A stretch of DNA of 64,000 bases from NCBI GenBank assembly GCA_944388145.1, contig CALXHQ010000007.1, forward strand, positions 1 through 64,000. The letters are read 5' to 3'. Position numbers and translations under genes: made by a program. The stretch is from an uncultured Gemmiger sp. (GTDB lineage: Bacteria; Bacillota; Clostridia; Oscillospirales; Ruminococcaceae). The notes below the pieces were generated by a model. It was given only the letters and a program-made list of their open reading frames with translations, ran no database searches and was not told the origin of the DNA. Numbering within the stretch: position 1 is the stretch's first letter; each line of letters starts with the position of its first letter. Positions 1-7,220 of this stretch are shown here, piece after piece.

Positions 1-233
1 TGGTGGCGGACGATGTACCCGGCGGCTTCCAGCTCCCGCAGCGCCCCGCCGATGGCGTCCACGCCCTCCTTGCAGATCTTCGCCAGACCGCGTGTGGTGT
101 AGTTCCAGTCCTCTGGCAGAGATAACATCATGGACAAAAGCCCCTTGGATTTCAGAGACAGCGCCTTATCACGCAGGTGGTGGTTGCTCATCACGGTATA
201 ATCACGGGTCCGTTCAATACGAAAAACGGCCAT
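1..233 (-). CDS. Replication-initiator-type HTH protein, N-terminal part (partial)
   Basis: The first 77 codons are visible and the gene runs off the left edge. The protein begins MAVFRIERTRDYTVMSNHHL and continues with a winged-helix-like stretch (KALSLKSKGLLSMMLSLPED, then TRGLAKICKEG). This start is typical of the initiator/DnaD-like HTH proteins carried by Firmicutes conjugative elements. The ATG at 231-233 is preceded by a good ribosome site (GAGAGGAG). A terminator lies just upstream, so the gene probably has its own promoter or is read at low level from the par operon. The family is recognised from its N terminus only; its C-terminal domain cannot be seen. Confidence 0.8.
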   Translation of the reverse strand, partial: MAVFRIERTRDYTVMSNHHLRDKALSLKSKGLLSMMLSLPEDWNYTTRGLAKICKEGVDAIGGALRELEAAGYIVRH

Positions 234-263
234 TTCATCACTCCTCTCGGCATTCATGGCATG

Positions 264-295
264 AAAAAAGCCGCAATCTTCAAAGAGACTGCGGC
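264..295 (-). terminator. Rho-independent terminator of the par operon
   Basis: On the minus strand a stem GCCGCAGTCT / AGATTGCGGC with a short loop is followed by six T. It begins 2 bp after the stop of the 61-residue gene and closes the operon that starts with parA. Confidence 0.8.
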
Positions 296-297
296 GG

Positions 298-483
298 TCA
301 GGTGCGGTAGTTCCGGCTGCGCCAGGAATACGGCGGCTTCGGCACAGGGGGCCGGGTAAAAACGTCCTGCGCGGTGCCGAAGGGCAGGCGCTGCATCACC
401 TGGTCGATCTCGGTGCTTTCCATGTCATGCTGGGATTGGCAGTGTTCACGGATGGCCTCTTGAATCTCTCTAACGGTACACAT
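298..483 (-). CDS. Small conserved-element protein, unknown function
   Basis: 61 residues beginning MCTVREIQEAIREH, with a helical N-terminal half and a Pro/Arg-rich tail (RPPVPKPPYSWRSR). The start is preceded by AAAGGAATGAAAT at suitable spacing. It is the last gene of the minus-strand parA-parB-DUF5720 run and is followed immediately by a terminator. No domain is recognised. Small proteins of this size are usual beside parB in Tn1549-like elements; a role in partition or element maintenance is only inferred from position. Confidence 0.6.
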   Translation of the reverse strand: MCTVREIQEAIREHCQSQHDMESTEIDQVMQRLPFGTAQDVFTRPPVPKPPYSWRSRNYRT

Positions 484-513
484 ATTTCATTCCTTTCTTA
501 GCAGGTGGTGGGT

Positions 514-792
514 TTACGGATGACGGCGTTTCTTTTTTGGCTTGAAATCGAGGATATGACCCTCTACAACGTGGGCATACCGCTTAATTTTGATCTGCTG
601 GCTGCGCTGGGCGTCCAGAGCCTGCCGGTAGCCGTCCTCGGTGAGAAACAGGCGAACCTCATCGCCGGGGCTGCCGTAGGGGGTACGGGGCTTGCGGACA
701 GAAAACTCGACCATCCAGCGGGTACTGTCCTGAAATCGCTCCACAGCCAAAATGTTGTGTCCTTTCAGCTCGCGGGCTGAAATATCCCTCAT
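514..792 (-). CDS. DUF5720-like conserved element protein
   Basis: 92 residues from ATG 790-792, which has AAAGGAG seven bases upstream; an upstream in-frame ATG at 840 lies inside parB and has no comparable site. The core reads ELKGHNILAVERFQD, then STRWMVEFSV and VRLFLTEDGYRQAL, the pattern I associate with the DUF5720 proteins of Firmicutes integrative elements. The C terminus is very basic (KPKKKRRH), suggesting nucleic-acid contact. It sits directly downstream of parB in the same operon. Function is unknown; the family call is from memory of its motif and not from a search. Confidence 0.65.
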   Translation of the reverse strand: MRDISARELKGHNILAVERFQDSTRWMVEFSVRKPRTPYGSPGDEVRLFLTEDGYRQALDAQRSQQIKIKRYAHVVEGHILDFKPKKKRRHP

Positions 793-803
793 AGGCGCTC
801 CTT

Positions 804-1739
804 TCATCGCTCCTGGTCTCTCTGGCGCTTGCGCTGCCACGCTTCCAGCAGCTTGATAATGGTCTCCTGCATCCGGGCGGGGGTGTAGCTCCGGGGAAAA
901 TATTTGCGCAGAGTATCGCTGGTGAAAGTGATCTTGTCCAGGTCGCTTTTCTTTTCCTCGCCCATGATGACCCGCATCATGTCGAGGGTCAGGTGGCCCT
1001 CCTGGCTGTACTTTTTCAGCCGCTGGGCCTGGGAGAGCGACGGCGTGGCCTGTTCGCTGTCCATCGCGTCCAGAAGCTGCGTCTGTTCCTCTTTTTTGAG
1101 GAAAGACAGCTCATAGGCCGGGTTGAAGGCAATTTTCTTCTCATCCACCATGTCCAGCAGTTCGGGGATCAGCTCCGTCAGGCGAATATAGCGGAAAATC
1201 TGATTTTTGCTCTGGCCGACCTGTTCGGCCAATACCTCGCTGGACTTCTTTCCAAAATCGTTCCCAAGTTGGGAACAATTTTCTTTGGAGGGGCGTCCGG
1301 CCTGTCGTTTCATGGCTTCCAGCTTCATCTTATAAGCAAAAGCCCGCTCGCTGGGGAGCAGGCTTTCTCGCTGCAAGTTGCTGTCAACCATAATAATGGT
1401 GGCCTGGTTGTCGTCCAGGTCGCGGACAATGACCGGCATGGTATCCTTGCCAGCCAGCTCACTGGCCCGGTGACGCCGGTGCCCGGCAACCAGTTCATAG
1501 CCGCCGTTTGGGTCCGGGCGGGCAATGGCCGGAACCAATACGCCATACTGCCGGATGCTGTCGGCGGTCTCTATCATAGCTTCGTCATCCTTGACCTTGA
1601 AGGGGTGGTCCTTGAACGGGTGCAGCTCCGACAGGGGAATTTCCAGAACCTTCTCCCGCTGGGCGTCGGCGCGGCTTTCCTCGGTGGAAAACAGGTCATC
1701 GACCGAGGCCAGCTCTACTTTTTTCGCGCTGCTTTTCAA
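804..1739 (-). CDS. parB: ParB/RepB/Spo0J-family partition protein
   Basis: 311 residues. The ParB/Srx-type domain occupies roughly residues 31-125, with the nucleotide-binding motif GHRRHRA at 86-92. It is followed by a KorB-like helix-turn-helix around 165-190 ([20 protein letters not shown]). The C-terminal part (RYFPRSY-like segment then [16 protein letters not shown]) is basic and helical. The family binds parS sites, loads as a CTP-dependent clamp and works with ParA to segregate or stabilise the element. The start overlaps the parA 3' end by 44 bp, so the two are probably translationally coupled. It is an element copy, not the chromosomal Spo0J, judged by its neighbours. Confidence 0.9.
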   Translation of the reverse strand: MKSSAKKVELASVDDLFSTEESRADAQREKVLEIPLSELHPFKDHPFKVKDDEAMIETADSIRQYGVLVPAIARPDPNGGYELVAGHRRHRASELAGKDTMPVIVRDLDDNQATIIMVDSNLQRESLLPSERAFAYKMKLEAMKRQAGRPSKENCSQLGNDFGKKSSEVLAEQVGQSKNQIFRYIRLTELIPELLDMVDEKKIAFNPAYELSFLKKEEQTQLLDAMDSEQATPSLSQAQRLKKYSQEGHLTLDMMRVIMGEEKKSDLDKITFTSDTLRKYFPRSYTPARMQETIIKLLEAWQRKRQRDQER

Positions 1740-2517
1740 GTTTTATCACCTCCCGCGTCAGATTTTTATAGGCTTCCGCCACCTTGCCGCCGGGGTCGTG
1801 GGCAAAGATGCTCTTGCCCTCGGCGCTGATCTCCTTGGCCCGGACTGAATGTGGAATCTCGGTGCCGAACACCTTGATTTTGCTGCCGTAGGTCTCCCGC
1901 AGCAGGGCGGCGATCTCTTTCGCAAAATTGGTTCGGCTGTCCACCATCGTCAGCAGGATGCCGTCGATCTGGAGCTTGGGGTTCAGCTGCCGCTTGACTT
2001 TGCTGATGGTGGACAGCAGCTGTTCCAGGCCCTTGGCGGGCAGATACTCCGCCTGGACGGGGACTATAATCCTGCCCGCAGCGGCCAGCGCGTTGACCGT
2101 GAGCATCCCCAGGGAGGGCTGGCAGTCAATCAGGATATGGGAATACTGTCCCTTCACGCTGTCCAGATACTGCCGCAGGACGGTTTCTCGGCTCATGGCG
2201 TTTACCAGCGACACCTCCATGCCGGACAGCTGGATGTCGGCGGGCATCAGGTCCACGCCCTCCGGGTGGTGCAGGATGCCCTCGCCGAGGCGCAGCGGCT
2301 CGTCCATCAGGATGCGGCCCATCGCGTCCGAGAGTGTAAAGGGCAGTTTGTCCGGCTGGGGGTTGCCCAGGCTGATGGTCAGGCTGGCTTGGGGGTCAGC
2401 GTCCACCAGCAGCACTTTCTTTCCGGCCTGGGCCAGCCCGATGCCTAAGTTGGCGCAGGTAGTCGTTTTGCCGACGCCGCCCTTCTGGTTGGCGACGGCG
2501 ATGATTTGCGTGTTCAT
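1696..2517 (-). CDS. parA: ParA/Soj-family ATPase
   Basis: 273 residues with the deviant Walker A box KGGVGKTTT at residues 12-20, the DADPQAS motif near 40-46 and a Walker B-like [11 protein letters not shown] segment. These are hallmarks of ParA/MinD ATPases that position plasmids and integrative elements together with ParB. The ATG at 2515-2517 has a GGAGGTG site upstream. It overlaps parB by 44 bp. The C-terminal 25 residues ([14 protein letters not shown]) are basic, as in ParA proteins that bind DNA non-specifically. A terminator-like hairpin separates it from the upstream HTH gene. Confidence 0.93.
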   Translation of the reverse strand: MNTQIIAVANQKGGVGKTTTCANLGIGLAQAGKKVLLVDADPQASLTISLGNPQPDKLPFTLSDAMGRILMDEPLRLGEGILHHPEGVDLMPADIQLSGMEVSLVNAMSRETVLRQYLDSVKGQYSHILIDCQPSLGMLTVNALAAAGRIIVPVQAEYLPAKGLEQLLSTISKVKRQLNPKLQIDGILLTMVDSRTNFAKEIAALLRETYGSKIKVFGTEIPHSVRAKEISAEGKSIFAHDPGGKVAEAYKNLTREVIKLEKQREKSRAGLGR

Positions 2518-2544
2518 AGATTATATTCACCTCCCGTATGGGCA

Positions 2545-2573
2545 TAAAAATAGGCACCCATTTCTGAGTGCCT
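2545..2573 (-). terminator. Hairpin terminator/attenuator between the HTH gene and parA
   Basis: Minus strand: stem AGGCACTC / GGGTGCCT with loop AGAAAT, followed by A then five T. It ends transcription of the excisionase-like gene or attenuates read-through into parA. Confidence 0.65.
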
Positions 2574-2601
2574 TTCGATGCCGATATGGAGAAGGGCAGG
2601 G

Positions 2602-2844
2602 CTAAACCTGGACCTTCAGTTGTTCCTTGTACTCCGCATAATGTTCGCTTAGAACATAGTCAATCACCCAATCCTTGGGGATCAGATAAGTCATGCGGAT
2701 GTAATAATGTTTCACGCGATTTTCTCTCATCAGCTTCCGAGCGGTGCTGTCGCCTATCCCGCCTAACATCCCGCGAAACTGTGTAAGCGTCACAACGCTG
2801 GGATAGTCTGCGAAAAGATTTTCGTAATATTTTCGGTTTTTCAT
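2602..2844 (-). CDS. Excisionase-like helix-turn-helix protein
   Basis: 80 residues from ATG 2842-2844, preceded by GGAGGA at 8-9 bases; an ATG ten codons upstream has no such site. The protein has the HTH pattern LTQFRGMLGGIGDSTARKLM followed by VKHYYIRMTYLIPKDWVIDY, the wing typical of MerR-like/excisionase-like DNA-binding proteins on conjugative transposons. It is the gene nearest the tRNA-Leu junction and first in the leftward gene run, a usual place for a factor that controls excision or the par operon. The matching integrase is not at this end, so it should lie outside the window. Confidence 0.75.
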   Translation of the reverse strand: MKNRKYYENLFADYPSVVTLTQFRGMLGGIGDSTARKLMRENRVKHYYIRMTYLIPKDWVIDYVLSEHYAEYKEQLKVQV

Positions 2845-3164
2845 TGAGCATATTCCTCCAAAATGTATTGCCAACAGCGGGGAATATCTGCTACAATGAT
2901 GTTAATTTCGCAGTGGCAGCGCCACTCGAATCATAATTAAGTTCGTGGGTATCCCGCACACATCCCTTCCGCATCCCGCAAACGGCTCAAAAACAGCTCC
3001 AAAGCGGTTAGAATTTGGATGGCTGGGAAATGCCCGGTTTTTAAGGCTTTTGTTCTGGAAATGCCGATTTTATCAGTATTTCAGCGGTTTTTGACCCCTC
3101 AGTAGGTGTCCGAGAAGTCCAGTTGGTTCCACTAGAGGGTAGCAGGTTCGGGATTGTCCCGAAA
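2845..3164. other. Non-coding end of the left-hand integrative element
   Basis: No convincing gene. It holds a perfect AGTGGC-AGC-GCCACT palindrome at 2912-2926 and a TTCGGGA-TTG-TCCCGAA palindrome at 3147-3163 directly beside the tRNA fragment. These are the sort of sites expected for a regulator and for recombinase binding at an element terminus. The promoter of the HTH gene must lie here but I could not choose a clear -35/-10 pair. Confidence 0.5.
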
Positions 3165-3220
3165 ACTCAAAATCCGTTGATGGCAACATCGTGTGGGTTC
3201 GACCCCCACCACCGGCACCA
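3165..3220 (+). pseudogene. 3' fragment of tRNA-Leu(CAA), element attachment site
   Basis: From ACTCAAAATCCG the sequence follows a class II leucine tRNA: anticodon loop CTCAAAA (anticodon CAA), long variable arm TGATGGCAACATC, T arm GGGTTCGACCCCC, acceptor strand and CCA. The 5' half is absent: the bases before ACTCAAAA do not pair with TCCGT and there is no D arm. A break at the anticodon loop is where tyrosine recombinases commonly cross over in tRNA genes. I infer this is the duplicated 3' end left by the element on the left, with the complete tRNA at that element's far end. Confidence 0.85.
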
Positions 3221-3222
3221 AG
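3204..3222 (+). repeat. Left attachment repeat of the phage-like element
   Basis: CCCCACCACCGGCACCAAG, the tRNA-Leu acceptor end plus CCA and two further bases. It is identical over 19 bp to 8866-8884. The flanking bases differ on both sides, so the repeat ends are well defined. Confidence 0.85.
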
Positions 3223-3291
3223 CATGGTTATAAAATCGCTGAATGCCTCAACTGTTATAGTTGCTTTCAGCATCGAACGGTAACCAAACAG

Positions 3292-3340
3292 AGCAAGGCC
3301 CCCAACCTGTCGGAAATCCCGGCAGGTTGGGGGCCTTGCT
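3292..3340. terminator. Very strong hairpin between converging transcripts
   Basis: About 18 bp of near-perfect stem (AGCAAGGCCCCCAACCTG and its complement) around a short loop. No clear T tract follows. It lies 9 bp after the stop that would end the recombinase gene in the excised circle and 9 bp before the stop of the leftward phage membrane-protein remnant, so it is placed as a shared convergent terminator. Confidence 0.65.
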
Positions 3341-3348
3341 GTATTAAA

Positions 3349-3519
3349 TCACTGCTTAAGCTGCTTGACAGCCTGGTTGATGCCGGTGGCCGCCAGACCG
3401 GACACGATGCCCACCGCCACAGCGGTAAGCGGGTCAGTGGCCGGGAAGTCAGGCACCGAGATGAGCCACGCCACAACGCCCAGCGCCGCACCCGCGATGC
3501 CGCAGATGCAAGGAATCCA
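3349..3519 (-). pseudogene. 3' remnant of a small phage membrane (holin-like) protein
   Basis: Read leftward in the frame one step off the minor capsid gene, the DNA encodes IPCICGIAGAALGVVAWLIS, then VPDFPATDPLTAVAVGIVSG and LAATGINQAVKQLKQ, then a stop. It has two hydrophobic segments separated by an acidic loop. No start codon is present, so this is the tail of a gene whose 5' part has been deleted. Small two-segment membrane proteins of this type occur in clostridial prophages; holin-like is only a suggestion. The frame joins the truncated capsid gene near 3500-3525, so one deletion removed everything in between. Confidence 0.55.
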
Positions 3520-4459
3520 TCTGCAACTCCATGCGGCGCTGTCTGGCCTCCAGCCTGCTGGTGGCCTCGATCTTCGCCTTGTCCATGGGTTTGGGCCGGC
3601 GGCTGACGCCCTCTATCCAGGTGCCTACCGTGTGGCGGCAGTTGGGATGAAACAGCCCTGCCTTGACCGCCACGCTCAAAAGCAGATAGCTGCGCCCGTT
3701 GCGGCTGACGCCGTAGCTGCCGCCGGCGGCTGCATTGCTGCTGCCGTGGTAGGGTTGCCACACATCGTCGATGTAGACCAGCCCCTGCCAGGGCAGGCAG
3801 GTCTGGCTGCAGGCGCCGTACTGACTGACCAGCACGGTATCAATGCCCATGCGTTCCCGCTTCTGGGCTTCCCCCAGCAGCATGGCCCGGGTGTTGGAGG
3901 TGCGCAGTGCCATCTCGGCATAGGTGGCGATGTTGACCCGGCGCCCGTTTTTGTACCGGATGCAGGTGATGCCCTGCTCCAGAAAGTCCTTCACCGCCAG
4001 GTCCACCGCCTGCTGCATGGTGACCCCGCCGGTGGTGAAGGCCGCGTCCGCCCGCAGGATGGTGCGCCGGTAGACATCGTCCATGTACCGCAGCGCCGCC
4101 TTCTGTACGTCGGCCTCGGTGGCGGTCATCTCGTCGATGAGGGCACCCACCTTCTCGCCGTTGACCCCGAAAAAAGCCTGCTCGCTGCCGTCCGCCTCGG
4201 CAAACTGCTGCTCCAGCAGGGTGCGGGTCTCCGCGTCGATTTTGCTGGAGAACTCCTCCCCGATCTTCTGGTTCTGCTGCCGGAACCGGTTCAGGCTGCG
4301 CAGCTTCTCGGCCTGCCAGGCGGGCCAGGATTCGGGGACGCCGTTCTGACCGCCCTCGGCTTTCTCCTGGCTTTTGTGGGCGGTCAGGTTGCGCTTGAGG
4401 GACTGGATCAGCCGCAGTTCCAGGTCGGCAAAGAGGTCGGCGATCTCCCGGACGGTCAT
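3449..4459 (-). CDS. Phage minor capsid protein, C-terminally truncated
   Basis: 336 residues. The long helical N-terminal half is followed by LVSQYGACSQTCLPWQGLVY and LFHPNCRHTVGTWIEG, the Cys/His signature of phage minor capsid (gp7/Mu-F-like, Phage_min_cap2) proteins that sit by the portal. It overlaps the portal stop by 4 bp (ATGA), the usual portal-capsid order. After about residue 309 (RRMELQ) family likeness stops and the last residues (MDSLHLRHRGCGAGRC...) are read from another gene in the wrong frame. The gene is therefore truncated by deletion and may be non-functional. Confidence 0.8.
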   Translation of the reverse strand: MTVREIADLFADLELRLIQSLKRNLTAHKSQEKAEGGQNGVPESWPAWQAEKLRSLNRFRQQNQKIGEEFSSKIDAETRTLLEQQFAEADGSEQAFFGVNGEKVGALIDEMTATEADVQKAALRYMDDVYRRTILRADAAFTTGGVTMQQAVDLAVKDFLEQGITCIRYKNGRRVNIATYAEMALRTSNTRAMLLGEAQKRERMGIDTVLVSQYGACSQTCLPWQGLVYIDDVWQPYHGSSNAAAGGSYGVSRNGRSYLLLSVAVKAGLFHPNCRHTVGTWIEGVSRRPKPMDKAKIEATSRLEARQRRMELQMDSLHLRHRGCGAGRCGVAHLGA

Positions 4460-5895
4460 TTCAGGCTATCTCCGCCCAGGGAGGGCTCCTCCTGCTGGGT
4501 GATGCCCCGCTCGGACCGGATGCGTGCCACCTCGGCGTTCTTCCAGTCCTCGTCCTTGCTGAAGCCCCACAGCTCGTCCACCTGGGCCTCCACGCTCATG
4601 ATGCCGGTGGTGGAGGCATTGCCCACCGTCCTGACCCGGCTGTCAAAATCGGGCGCGCCGTACTCGCCAAAGCTGACGCTGGCCTCATAACGGTCCGGGG
4701 CTCTGCCCTCCAGAATGTCCTCCGCGGCCAGGGCGGTCTCGGCCAGGCGGGGCAGGGCCTGCTCCAGCGCGCCGGTGATGGCGTTGCGGGTCATGCCGGT
4801 GATGTCCTTTTTCTCCCGCTGGGCGTCGGCGCTGGACATCTTGCCCACGTCGATGCCCAGGGTGGCCGGGCTCATGATGCCCTGCAGGCAGAGGTCCAGG
4901 GTGGCGGTGTAGCTGGCCAAAAAGGCCTCGTAGCGGATCTCCGGCTGCACCGTGTCGATTTTGTTCTCGGCGTTCTCCCGGGTGTCGGTCTCCAGCTTGA
5001 TGAACTGGGTGCCGAAGGCGTTGACCCGCAGCAGGCTGCCGTCCTTCTCATTGCGGGGGATCAGGCTTTCGGGAATGTACTTCTGCACACGCCCCGCCCG
5101 CACCGCGTCCAGCCACTGGCTGATGATTTCGTCGTGGGCATCGAAGGCGTCGGTCTTTTTGTCAAAGATGGACTGTCCGCGGCCCCGCCACCGGGCGCTG
5201 GGCCAGAACTGCAGCGGCACCGCCAGCATGACACCGGGGTCAAAGGTGACATCCTGCAGCCCGGCGCAGTCCTCTTCGTCCGCAAGCGGCAGTTCCCTGC
5301 CGTCCTGTTCCAGGTGGTAGGTCACGCTGCCGGGGGCGTAGATCTCCCGGAGCATCCGGCCCCGCTGCCCCACCGGCGAGAGAAACTCCACCGCGCAGAT
5401 CCGGCCATGCCGGCGGCGGTATTCCACCCGGTCGGCACCCCAGAACTCCAGGATGGGCCCGTCGGCCACCTGGGGATCGATGCTGATCTTGAAGGCCCCG
5501 TCCCCGGTGACCAGGGTATCGGCCACCGACTGCCCCACCAGATCCGGGAAGGAGTTGTCCCCGGCGATGGCTTTCCAGCGGTCGGCCGCCCGGCGGTTGT
5601 CCCCGAAGTCCAGCTCGGCCAGGTCGGACCTGACCACCCCGGCCAGCGTGTCCACCATGATGCCCGGCAGCCCGCTGTGGGCCTTGCGGATGGTCTCGCT
5701 CTCCGGCGCCGCGGCCCAGAAGCGCGCCCGGCCCACGGCGTCCTCCCCCAGAAGCCGGAACAGCTGGTCGATCTCGGAGGCGTCGCCCCGGTACCAGATG
5801 CGGTTGCGCAGCACGTTGGTGCCGTGGCTCACCGGCTCCTGAATCGTCAGGCCCCGGCCGGCGGCGGGCTGAATTTCCAGCCAACTGCGGATCAT
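4456..5895 (-). CDS. Phage portal protein
   Basis: 479 residues, normal length for portals of siphophages infecting Firmicutes (A118/SPP1-like). It begins MIRSWLEIQPAAGRGLTIQE and contains the portal-type segments GVNVLRN-like THGTNVLRNRIWYRG, FKISIDPQVADGPILEFWGA and a helical C-terminal stem (KMSSADAQREKKDITGMTRN). Portals form the dodecameric DNA gate of the capsid. Here the gene looks intact, while its usual partners terminase and major capsid are missing. Its ATG overlaps the stop of the small HTH gene and its own stop overlaps the minor capsid start, so the three are coupled. Confidence 0.88.
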   Translation of the reverse strand: MIRSWLEIQPAAGRGLTIQEPVSHGTNVLRNRIWYRGDASEIDQLFRLLGEDAVGRARFWAAAPESETIRKAHSGLPGIMVDTLAGVVRSDLAELDFGDNRRAADRWKAIAGDNSFPDLVGQSVADTLVTGDGAFKISIDPQVADGPILEFWGADRVEYRRRHGRICAVEFLSPVGQRGRMLREIYAPGSVTYHLEQDGRELPLADEEDCAGLQDVTFDPGVMLAVPLQFWPSARWRGRGQSIFDKKTDAFDAHDEIISQWLDAVRAGRVQKYIPESLIPRNEKDGSLLRVNAFGTQFIKLETDTRENAENKIDTVQPEIRYEAFLASYTATLDLCLQGIMSPATLGIDVGKMSSADAQREKKDITGMTRNAITGALEQALPRLAETALAAEDILEGRAPDRYEASVSFGEYGAPDFDSRVRTVGNASTTGIMSVEAQVDELWGFSKDEDWKNAEVARIRSERGITQQEEPSLGGDSLK

Positions 5896-6017
5896 TTGCC
5901 CAGCACGGATGCACGCAGCCGCTTTTCGCGGATCATCTGCTTGACTGTCTCCACGCTGAGCTGCATCCGCTCGGCCGCCTGCTCGATGGTGTAAAACACA
6001 TTGGGTTCAATCGCCAT
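5892..6017 (-). CDS. Short excisionase-like HTH protein
   Basis: 41 residues beginning MAIEPNVFYTIEQAAERMQL, followed by SVETVKQMIREKRLRASVLGK. This is the helix-turn-helix of the HTH_17/excisionase family, but the wing that normally follows VLGK is absent because the stop overlaps the portal ATG (ATGA). It may be a truncated regulator joined to the portal by deletion, or a naturally short coupled leader gene. Ribosome site GGCAGGTG upstream of the ATG at 6015-6017. Confidence 0.65.
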   Translation of the reverse strand: MAIEPNVFYTIEQAAERMQLSVETVKQMIREKRLRASVLGK

Positions 6018-6035
6018 TCGGTTCACCTGCCTTTC

Positions 6036-6064
6036 TTGTGCGCCCTCCCTGCCCGTGCTACAAT
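6036..6064 (+). promoter_or_regulatory. Promoter of the YozE-like gene
   Basis: TTGTGC, 17 bp, TACAAT, about 22 bp before the start codon. It faces away from the portal operon. Confidence 0.6.
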
Positions 6065-6086
6065 GTTCGGGAAAGGGGGTGAGGTT

Positions 6087-6314
6087 ATGACGTTCAAAAA
6101 ATGGATAACAGGTTACAAGGGGTTAAATACCCCATTGGGTGACCTGTGCGCCGATATACACAGCGACCGCAAATTCCCGCGCGGTAATCCTTCGCACGAT
6201 ACGATCCTGGCACATCTGCAGCGCCAGGGGGCTTGCTCGGAATGTATCGCCGCTTTTGAAGAAGCGTGGGCCGCTTATTCAAGAGAAAACGGCGGGACAA
6301 CCAGCACGGTTTGA
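6087..6314 (+). CDS. YozE-like SAM-fold protein
   Basis: 75 residues from ATG 6087, with GGGGGTGAGG upstream; earlier in-frame starts lie in the promoter. The protein MTFKKWITGYKGLNTPLGDL then ADIHSDRKFPRGNPSHDTIL and FEEAWAAYSRE matches the YozE family of about 70-residue sterile-alpha-motif-like proteins, including the FP.. motif and the closing EAW..Y. The function of YozE proteins is unknown; they are common on phages and integrative elements. The 3' end overlaps the leftward gene at 6275-6475 by 40 bp. Confidence 0.75.
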   Translation: MTFKKWITGYKGLNTPLGDLCADIHSDRKFPRGNPSHDTILAHLQRQGACSECIAAFEEAWAAYSRENGGTTSTV

Positions 6315-6475
6315 GCTTTGATCTCTGCGAAGTGGCCGTACCCGGTCTGCACCAGCTTGTGGCCGAGCTGGTAAGGGGAACGCGCCGTTGTGCTTATCTT
6401 GAGGCAACCCCTGCTGAGCAGTTCATTGATAAGCTGCTCAGTAGGGATTTTTTTGAGCTCCTCCACTCTTTTCAC
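6275..6475 (-). CDS. Small protein of the repressed leftward operon, unknown
   Basis: 66 residues from a GTG at 6473-6475 beginning MKRVEELKKIPTEQLINELL, with C-terminal FAEIKAQTVLVVPPFSLE. No domain is recognised. It is the first gene downstream of the repressor-controlled leftward promoter (about 140-base leader), where lytic phages keep Cro- or early-gene products. The ribosome site (GGAAAGGGGG) lies very close to the GTG, so the start could be the second GTG three codons on. It overlaps the YozE-like gene tail to tail. Moderate confidence that it is translated. Confidence 0.5.
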   Translation of the reverse strand: MKRVEELKKIPTEQLINELLSRGCLKISTTARSPYQLGHKLVQTGYGHFAEIKAQTVLVVPPFSLE

Positions 6476-6623
6476 CCCCTTTCCGATGGAAACGCCTTGC
6501 CTTTTTGTGTGTGTTGTGGTAAATTTGAAGTGCTAGGACAAATGAATCACAATACAACGCATACTGTGCAGGGGTTTTCCTGTATGGTCTGGTGTTTTTG
6601 TACCTGTTTCCGGGTACAAGAAT

Positions 6624-6652
6624 AGTATATCGTAGCTTTTCACGATTTTCAA
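6624..6652 (-). promoter_or_regulatory. Leftward promoter of the phage operon
   Basis: Minus strand TTGAAA, 17 bp, TATACT. The spacer is filled by the operator at 6630-6645, so a bound repressor would block it. Confidence 0.7.
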
Positions 6653-6675
6653 GCGATACTCGCGAAAAACTACGA
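6630..6675. promoter_or_regulatory. Paired 16-bp repressor operators
   Basis: TCGTAGCTTTTCACGA at 6630-6645 and, inverted, TCGCGAAAAACTACGA at 6660-6675; the half sites agree at 14 of 16 positions and each has a TCG...CGA dyad. Centre spacing is 30 bp. One site lies in the leftward promoter spacer, the other just upstream of the repressor gene. Confidence 0.7.
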
Positions 6676-6709
6676 TTTCGGCATATTGCACACCTTTGGG
6701 AGCTTATCT

Positions 6710-7045
6710 ATGTTTGATTTTGACAGGCTGTATTACCTTAGTAAGCTGCATGGCGTGTCTAAGTCACACTTGTGTGATCTGGCAGGTAAAAACGCCTCTT
6801 ACATCGCCGATCTGAGACGCCAACATCGTGAACCCGCCCAGCAAACGGTAGCAGCATGGGCCGCCGCCCTCCACACCACGCCCGCCTACCTGATGGGCGA
6901 AACGGACGACCCCGGCGAGGGTATAAAAAAAGAGCCCTCCGGCCCTGCGGCCGAAGAGCTGAGCGAAGAAGATCGAGCGTTTATTGCGGCGTTTCGGGCG
7001 GCTTCCCCTGAGAAGCGCCGCGCGATTCTGGAGCTGTTAAAATAG
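6710..7045 (+). CDS. cI-like XRE-family repressor
   Basis: 111 residues from ATG 6710 (GGGAG upstream), beginning MFDFDRLYYLSKLHGVSKSH. The HTH_3 domain covers about residues 5-62 (SKSHLCDLAGKNASYIADLR as the turn region, then TVAAWAAALHTTPAYLMGET). The tail EDRAFIAAFRAASPEKRRAI is helical and resembles the oligomerisation tail of short clostridial phage repressors; there is no LexA-like peptidase domain. It is divergent from the leftward phage operon and faces two inverted operators, so it most likely represses that operon and itself. Confidence 0.82.
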   Translation: MFDFDRLYYLSKLHGVSKSHLCDLAGKNASYIADLRRQHREPAQQTVAAWAAALHTTPAYLMGETDDPGEGIKKEPSGPAAEELSEEDRAFIAAFRAASPEKRRAILELLK

Positions 7046-7121
7046 CCATCACCTTGGCCCGCAGCTGCGGGTCTGCGTGCATTGCCTCCAGCAGGCGCCG
7101 TTCATCCTCTGTAAGTGTCAC
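6981..7121 (-). CDS. 46-residue protein convergent with the repressor, unknown
   Basis: Starts at GTG 7119-7121 with an excellent AGGGGAGG site 8 bases upstream and reads MTLTEDERRLLEAMHADPQL, then RAKVMAILTAPESRG. It is acidic-helical with no known domain. It has its own promoter with a palindromic operator in the spacer. Its 3' end lies antisense to the last 65 bp of the repressor gene, so expression could also act on repressor mRNA. Function unknown; regulatory or recombination-directionality roles are possible from position only. Confidence 0.55.
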   Translation of the reverse strand: MTLTEDERRLLEAMHADPQLRAKVMAILTAPESRGASQGKPPETPQ

Positions 7122-7156
7122 GCCCTCAACCTCCCCTGCAATGTGCCTTTGTGTCC

Positions 7157-7185
7157 AGCATATCACAACCGCCAGTTGTAATCAA
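7157..7185 (-). promoter_or_regulatory. Promoter of the 46-residue gene
   Basis: Minus strand TTGATT, 17 bp, TATGCT. The spacer contains the whole ACAAC-N5-GTTGT palindrome at 7165-7179. Confidence 0.6.
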
Positions 7186-7220
7186 TGCACAATTTTGCCA
7201 AATTGACAACAAATAGTTGT
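7165..7220. promoter_or_regulatory. Twin ACAAC-N5-GTTGT operators between recombinase and small gene
   Basis: Palindromes ACAACCGCCAGTTGT (7165-7179) and ACAACAAATAGTTGT (7206-7220), 41 bp centre to centre, close to four helical turns. The second lies in the spacer of a weak rightward promoter TTGCCA (7195-7200) / TGTATA (7218-7223) that could serve the recombinase. Confidence 0.65.

Noticed and set aside
3080-3220. A complete tRNA-Leu gene
   Set aside because: Only the part from the anticodon loop to CCA fits. The preceding bases do not pair with the 3' strand of the anticodon stem and no D arm or acceptor 5' strand is found.
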